Below, in pieces: positions 57,263-64,000 of a stretch of 64,000 bases of DNA. The notes below the pieces were generated by a model that worked only from the letters and a program-made list of their open reading frames with translations, was not told where the DNA came from and made no database searches. The translations under genes were made by a program, and so were the position numbers. The DNA is from DDH964 sp963763205 (GTDB taxonomy: Bacteria > Desulfobacterota > Desulfuromonadia > Desulfuromonadales > DDH964), in NCBI GenBank assembly GCA_963763205.1, contig CAVXNQ010000022.1, positions 62,001 to 126,000 of the forward strand, given 5' to 3'. Position 1 is the stretch's first letter, and each line of letters opens with the position of its first letter.

Positions 57263-57604
57263 CGTTTACCTCCTGCGGTTTTTCCTGCAGTTATGCCTGC
57301 GGTTATCGGCCTTCGCCAAGAGCCGTGGCGCCAAGCGCCGACGGCTGGTTGTGCCGCGATTGTCTCGTGCTGGTTACGGAATCATGCGGATAAACCGCGG
57401 ATTGCTGCTGAACGTCGCCGCCGATTGTGCCAGTCGTGACACGGGGTGTCAATGGGGAAGGTGCGGGGCGAGTGGCGAGGGGGCAGGGGGGAGTAGCGAG
57501 TAGCGAGGGGCGAGGGGCACGGATCCGGGACTCTGGACCTTGATGGACGTTGGACCTTGGACCCGAGACCTTGGGCTCGTGACTTTGGACCCGGGACTCG
57601 TGAC
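57263..57604. repeat. Intergenic low-complexity region with degenerate short repeats
   Basis: 342 bp without a gene. After the candidate site at 57437-57451 it contains degenerate direct repeats: purine-rich units (GAGTAGCGAG, GGCGAGGGGC) at 57470-57520 and units like GGACCTTGG / GGACTCTGG / GGACCCGAG at 57530-57600. These look like slippage-prone tracts between converging transcripts, not coding DNA. Confidence 0.7.
57437..57451 (-). promoter_or_regulatory. Inverted repeat upstream of the sigma-54 activator gene
   Basis: TGACAC-GGG-GTGTCA, perfect 6-bp arms, about 175 bp before the regulator start. It uses the same hexamer as the site upstream of the candidate small RNA and may allow autoregulation. 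Confidence 0.5.
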
Positions 57605-58594
57605 TCAAACTTGTCGAAACTTCCCAACCTCCTCGCTGAAGAAGCAGGCGGCGGACTGGCCGCTGGCCTTTTCCTCCAGCGGCGGGGTCTGTTCGGAACA
57701 AAGGGGGCGGGCGTAGGGGCAGCGGGGGTGGAACGGACAGCCGGAGGGCGGGTTGATGGGGGAGGGGATCTCACCCTGCAGCGGGCGGAAGGCACGGCGG
57801 GCGGCAGGATCGGGGATCGGCACGGCGCCCAGCAGGGCTTCGCTGTAGGGGTGGCGCGGCCGGCGATAGAGGGCCGCGGCCGGCGCCAGTTCGACGATGC
57901 GGCCGAGGTACATCACCGCCACCCGGTCGCTGAGGTGTTCGATCACCGACAAGTCGTGGGCGATGAAGAGGTAAGTGAGGCCGAACTGCTGTTGGATGTC
58001 CTGCAGCAGGTTGACGACCTGCGCCTGGATCGACAGGTCGAGGGCCGAAACCGGTTCGTCGGCGACGATCAGCTGCGGCTTTACGGCCAGCGCCCGGGCG
58101 ATGCCGATACGCTGGCGCTGCCCGCCGGAGAACTCATGGGGGTAGCGATCGAGATGCTCGGCGCCGAGGCCGACGGTGCCCAGCAGGCGGATGACCTCGT
58201 CGCGCAGCGCCCGGCCCTTGGCAAGACCGTGGACCAGCAGCGGTTCGCCGACGATCTGGCCGACGCGCATGCGCGGGTTGAGGGAGGAGTAGGGATCCTG
58301 GAAGATCATCTGCAGCTGGCGGCGCAGCGGCCGCAGCCGGCGCGGGGAGAGGGCGAGCAGATCCTCCCCGGCAAAGCGGATCTCACCGGCGTCGGCCTCC
58401 AGCAGGCGCAGCAGCAGCTTGCCGGTGGTCGACTTGCCGCACCCCGATTCGCCGACCAGGCCGAGGGTCTCCCCGGGGAAAAGATCGAAGGAGACGCCGT
58501 CCACCGCCACCAGCCGCTGCGCCCGGGCGCCGGGGGTCTGCCCGCTGACCGTGAAGGTCTTGCGCAGGTTGCGTACCGAAAGGAGCGGTTCCAT
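57605..58594 (-). CDS. Peptide/nickel ABC transporter ATPase (OppF/DppF type)
   Basis: Encodes 329 residues: Walker A GESGCGKST near 50, signature FSGGQRQRIGIARAL, Walker B LIVADEPVSALD, and the C-terminal oligopeptide-type extension with a CPFHPRCPYARPLC cysteine cluster. One of the two ATPases of a peptide or nickel importer. It starts 5 bp after the partner gene ends. No permease or binding protein is next to it in the window. Confidence 0.93.
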   Translation of the reverse strand: MEPLLSVRNLRKTFTVSGQTPGARAQRLVAVDGVSFDLFPGETLGLVGESGCGKSTTGKLLLRLLEADAGEIRFAGEDLLALSPRRLRPLRRQLQMIFQDPYSSLNPRMRVGQIVGEPLLVHGLAKGRALRDEVIRLLGTVGLGAEHLDRYPHEFSGGQRQRIGIARALAVKPQLIVADEPVSALDLSIQAQVVNLLQDIQQQFGLTYLFIAHDLSVIEHLSDRVAVMYLGRIVELAPAAALYRRPRHPYSEALLGAVPIPDPAARRAFRPLQGEIPSPINPPSGCPFHPRCPYARPLCSEQTPPLEEKASGQSAACFFSEEVGKFRQV

Positions 58595-58599
58595 CGCCT

Positions 58600-59559
58600 C
58601 TAGCCCTCCTGCCAGCAGCGTACGAAGTGCCCCGGGCTGCGTTCGAGCAGCGGCGGCATCCGAGAGTCACAGGGGGCGAAGGGGGCCGGACAGCGATCCA
58701 GAAAGGAGCAGCCGGGAGGGAGCTCGCCCGCCGCCGGGACCTGCCCCTCGATCGGCGTCAGCCGCCGGCGCTTCTCGCCGAGCCGCGGGATGCAGGCGAG
58801 CAGACCGCGGGTGTAGGGGTGGAGCGGGTTGGCGAAGAGCTCCTGGACCGGGGCGTATTCGAGGATCAGCCCGGCGTACATGATCGCCACCTGGTCGGCG
58901 GTTTCGGCCACCACGCCGAGATCGTGGCTGATCAGCAGCATCGCCATCTGTCGTTCGCGGCGCAGGCGGTCGAGAAGTTCCAGGATCTGCGCCTGGATGG
59001 TGACATCGAGAGCGGTGGTCGGTTCGTCGGCGATCAACAGGCGCGGGTCGCAGGCCAGCGCCATGGCGATCACCACCCGCTGGCGCATGCCGCCGGAGAG
59101 CTGGTGGGGATATTCCCGCACACGGCGTCCGGCCTCGGGGATGCCGACCTGGTGCAGCAGCTCGGCGGCCGCGGTCAGCGCCTCCTGGCGCGGTAACCCC
59201 TTGTGCAGGCTCAGCACCTCGGCGATCTGGTCGCCGACCCGGAAGACCGGGTTGAGGGCGGTCATCGGCTCCTGGAAGACCATGGCGATCTGGTTGCCGC
59301 GGACGCGGCGCATCTCCGGCTCGGGCAGGCGCAGCAGATCCTCCCCGGCGAAGATGATCTCCCCCTCCACCACCCGCCCCGGCTCGGGGACCAGGCGCAG
59401 CAGCGACAGGGCGGTCATCGACTTGCCGCATCCCGATTCGCCGACCAGGGCAAGGGTTTGCCCGGCGGCGATGGAGAAGTCGATCCCGCCCACCGCCTTG
59501 ACCAGGCCGCCGCGGGTGAAGAAGTAGGTTTTCAGGTTGCGAACGTCGAGCAGCGCCAA
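58600..59559 (-). CDS. Peptide/nickel ABC transporter ATPase (OppD/DppD type)
   Basis: Encodes 319 residues: Walker A GESGCGKS near 42, LSGGMRQRVVIAMAL, LLIADEPTTALD and a C-terminal region with CSFLDRCPAPFAPC. Partner of the downstream OppF-like ATPase (5-bp gap). The upstream 200 bp on the minus strand contain no permease gene, so the permeases must be elsewhere or were lost. Confidence 0.93.
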   Translation of the reverse strand: MALLDVRNLKTYFFTRGGLVKAVGGIDFSIAAGQTLALVGESGCGKSMTALSLLRLVPEPGRVVEGEIIFAGEDLLRLPEPEMRRVRGNQIAMVFQEPMTALNPVFRVGDQIAEVLSLHKGLPRQEALTAAAELLHQVGIPEAGRRVREYPHQLSGGMRQRVVIAMALACDPRLLIADEPTTALDVTIQAQILELLDRLRRERQMAMLLISHDLGVVAETADQVAIMYAGLILEYAPVQELFANPLHPYTRGLLACIPRLGEKRRRLTPIEGQVPAAGELPPGCSFLDRCPAPFAPCDSRMPPLLERSPGHFVRCWQEG

Positions 59560-59696
59560 GATGAGGTCCGTCCGGTGGGACTGTCGAGAAGTCTAAAGTG
59601 CGGCTCTCCAGGGAGCGCAGCGAACAGGTGAGGGCTGCCTTTGCATGGGTGCCCCAATCTACCCGGAAATCCGCTGCCGGTCAAGGCGCTCGAGGC

Positions 59697-59725
59697 TTCT
59701 CATTCCCCGCCCGGCATGCTATCAT
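59697..59725 (+). promoter_or_regulatory. Sigma-70-like promoter for tex
   Basis: TTCTCA (59697-59702), 17-bp spacer and TATCAT (59720-59725), 39 bp before the tex start. The -10 is good and the -35 weak. The rest of the gap with the ABC genes (59560-59696) holds no gene. Confidence 0.5.
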
Positions 59726-59764
59726 CCGCCCTCTTCGCAACCCCCCACGAGGTGATCGCCGACC

Positions 59765-62058
<2,294 letters not shown>

Positions 62059-62059
<1 letters not shown>

Positions 62060-62952
62060 TGAACGAACTTGATTTCATGAAAAAACTCGTCGATCTTCAT
62101 CTCCATTCCACCTGCTCCGACGGCCTCCATTCGCCGGCGGAGGTCGTGCGCCTGGCCGCCGCGGCGGGCCTGGCCGCCATTGCTCTGTGCGACCACGACA
62201 ACGTCGACGGCATCGACGCGGCCCTGGCCGCCGGGGACGCGTGCGGCGTCGAGGTTCTGTCCGGGGTCGAGCTCTCCACGGTCTGGGGAGAGTTTGCCGA
62301 CCTCCACCTGCTCGGCTACGGTTTCGACCACCATGATCCGGAGCTGACCGCCAGCCTGGCCGAATTCCGCGACTTTCGCGAGCATCGCAACGAGCGGATC
62401 GTCGCCCGGGTCAACGAGAAGCTGGCCGGGGAGGGGCGGGGACCGATCGCCTTCGAACAGGTCCTGGCCCGCGCTGGCGGCACGGTCGGCCGGCCGCACA
62501 TCGCCCACGAGCTGATCGCCCACGGCTACGTGAAGAACACCGAGGAGGCCTTCACCCGCTTTCTCGTCCCCTGCAACGTCGAAAAGCGCTTCTTCCCCTT
62601 CGACGCGGCGATCGAGCTGGTCCACCGCGCCGGCGGGGTGGCGGTGCTCGCCCATCCCCCCTTCATCACCACCGACCGCAAGGTGCTCGGCGACCTTCTC
62701 GACGCCTTCGTCACCCTCGGCCTCGACGGCGTCGAAGCCTGGAACAGCGGCGCCAGCCGCCACGACATCGAGTGGTACATCACCCTCGCCCGGCGCCGCG
62801 GCCTGCTGGTCACTGGCGGCTCCGACTTCCATGGCAGCGAACAGGGGGCGGTGAAAATGGGCAGCGGCCGCGGCCAGCTGCGCATCCCCTATGCCTGTGT
62901 CGAGGAACTGCAAACCGCCCTCGCCGCGCGCCGCCAGAAAGCCGCCCGATGA
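62059..62952 (+). CDS. PHP-domain metal-dependent phosphoesterase (TrpH/RNase AM-like)
   Basis: Encodes 297 residues with the PHP motifs DLHLHSTCSDG, DHDN, GVELS, a later HP pair (AVLAHPPFI) and SDFHG, so a trinuclear metal site is likely. Relatives hydrolyse 3',5'-nucleoside bisphosphates or trim 5' ends of RNA. It starts one base inside the tex stop (TGATG) and overlaps the methyltransferase gene by 4 bp. Confidence 0.92.
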
Positions 62953-64000
62953 GTCTGAACTTCTTCGCCACCGCCCCGGCCGGACTCGAGGAACTCCTCG
63001 CCGCCGAGCTTAGCTCCCTGGGCGCCGCCGAGGTTCGCGCCAGCCACGGCGGGGTCGCTTTTTCCGGCCCCCTCGCCGCCGGCTACCGCGCCTGCCTCTG
63101 GTCGCGGCTTGCGAGCCGCATCCTGCTTCCCCCTGGCGACCTTTCCCGCCCCCGATCCGGAGGCTCTCTACGCTGCGGCCGTGGCGATTCCCTGGGAGGA
63201 ACACCTGACGGCTGAGGGGACCCTTGCGGTTGACGCGGTGGTCGCCGCCTCGGCCATCTCCCATTCCCGCTACGCCGCCCTCAAGGTCAAGGATGCGGTG
63301 GTCGACCGCTTCCGCGAGTTGTCCGGCACGCGCCCGTCCATCGACACCGAACGCCCCGACCTGCGCCTCAACCTCTACCTGTTCCGCGACCAGGCGACCC
63401 TCGCCATCGATCTTTCCGGGGAGAGCCTGCACCGCCGCGGCTACCGCATCGAGGGGGCGGCCGCGCCGCTCAAGGAGAACCTCGCCGCGGCGCTCTTGCT
63501 GCGCGCCGGGTGGCCGGAGATCGCCGCTGCCGGAGGGGCACTGGTCGACCCGCTGTGCGGCTCGGGAACGCTGCTGCTGGAAGGGGCGCTGCTCGCCGCC
63601 GACATCGCGCCGGGCCTTTCGCGCGAGTCCTTCGGCTTCCTGCGATGGCCGGGGCACGACCCGGTGCTCTGGGCGGAGCTGCTCGGTGAAGCGCGGGAGC
63701 GGCGGGCGGCGGGGCTGGAGCAACTCCCCCCCCTGTTCGGCTGCGATGCCGACCCGGCGGCGCTGCGAGCGGCGCAGGGAAACGCCGAGCGCCTCGGCCT
63801 CGCCGGGCGGATCAGCCTGCGCCGCAGCGAACTGGCGCAGCTCACCAACCCGGCGCCGGACGGGCCGGCGGGGCTGGTCATCGCCAATCCACCCTACGGC
63901 GAGCGGCTTGGCGAGGTGGCGCAGTTGGAGGGGCTCTACGCGACCCTCGGCGAGCGGCTGCGCGAGGGCTTCCCCGGCTGGAAGGCGGCGATCTTCACCG
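62949..64000 (+). CDS. rlmL: RlmL-type 23S rRNA guanine methyltransferase, partial and frameshifted
   Basis: Starts at ATG 62949 and runs off the right edge. N-terminal THUMP domain (FFATAPAGLEELLAAELSSL), then the SAM methyltransferase domain (LVDPLCGSGTLLLEGALLAA, and NPPYGERLG, the N6/N2-adenine/guanine type motif NPPY). The frame breaks at about 63127-63132 in a C5 run (one extra base); without correction the first part stops after 88 residues. The RlmK half expected in gammaproteobacterial fusions is not visible here. Confidence 0.9.

Noticed and set aside
57430..57436. Sigma-54 promoter in front of the hydrogenase-like activator gene
   Set aside because: A TGGCAC box occurs on the minus strand (57427-57432), but no GC lies at the required 10-nt distance.

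Overview
The window looks like a chromosomal segment of a GC-rich, metal- or sulfur-respiring member of the Desulfuromonadales (Geobacter/Desulfuromonas/Geoalkalibacter relatives). This is inference from content: abundant c-type haem proteins including haem-binding sensors, an Hmc/Cbc-like quinol:cytochrome c oxidoreductase operon, three sigma-54 activators with sigma-54 promoters, several TRAP transporters, and c-di-GMP enzymes. No rRNA, tRNA, CRISPR array or intact transposase gene was seen. || Layout. 1-2.2 kb: 3' part of a DctP-Q-M TRAP operon. 2.35-2.92 kb: mntP on the minus strand. 3.0-6.2 kb: a histidine kinase with a built-in solute-binding domain and its NtrC-type partner. 6.4-16.2 kb: an accessory island with an AT-richer membrane-protein gene, a decayed ComM fragment, and a TetR-SDR-RND efflux cluster. 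The cluster is followed by a secreted Cys-repeat protein, a truncated EmrA/HlyD stub and a nested palindromic element. Two copies of a roughly 170-bp repeat lie 9120 bp apart at the island edges. 16.4-23.1 kb: a TAXI-type TRAP transporter behind a sigma-54 promoter, a universal stress protein and a large NAD-glutamate dehydrogenase, together a probable glutamate uptake and oxidation unit. 23.3-30.1 kb: a haem-motif DsbC-like protein, FabI, HflX, MltD, a TPR protein and an Smr protein. 30.3-31.5 kb: DUF4160 and DUF2442-DUF6429 genes and an orphan. 31.7-41.0 kb: a hybrid kinase, a REC-GGDEF cyclase, small redox and unknown genes, a methyltransferase and a PAS-GGDEF-EAL protein. || 41.3-52.0 kb is a redox module. 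It has a haem-binding histidine kinase, an NtrC-type regulator, and a divergent sigma-54-promoted operon encoding small membrane proteins, a degenerate receiver, a pentahaem cytochrome, a TAT-exported Fe-S subunit and an NrfD-like quinol subunit. A kinase-less paralogue of the haem sensor closes the operon. 52.1-57.3 kb: ptsP and a sigma-54 activator fused to a [FeFe]-hydrogenase-like domain. Between them a strong minus-strand sigma-54 promoter is followed about 90 nt later by an intrinsic terminator, which suggests a small regulatory RNA. 57.6-59.6 kb: two peptide-ABC ATPases without permeases. 59.8-64 kb: tex, a PHP phosphoesterase and the start of an RlmL-type methyltransferase. || Caution on sequence quality: at least nine conserved genes carry single-base frameshifts, several in homopolymer runs (RND adaptor, TAXI permease, GDH twice, hflX, the NtrC gene, ptsP, tex twice, rlmL, probably the haem sensor). 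The pattern fits consensus or assembly errors better than real decay. Those genes are annotated as single CDSs with the break noted.
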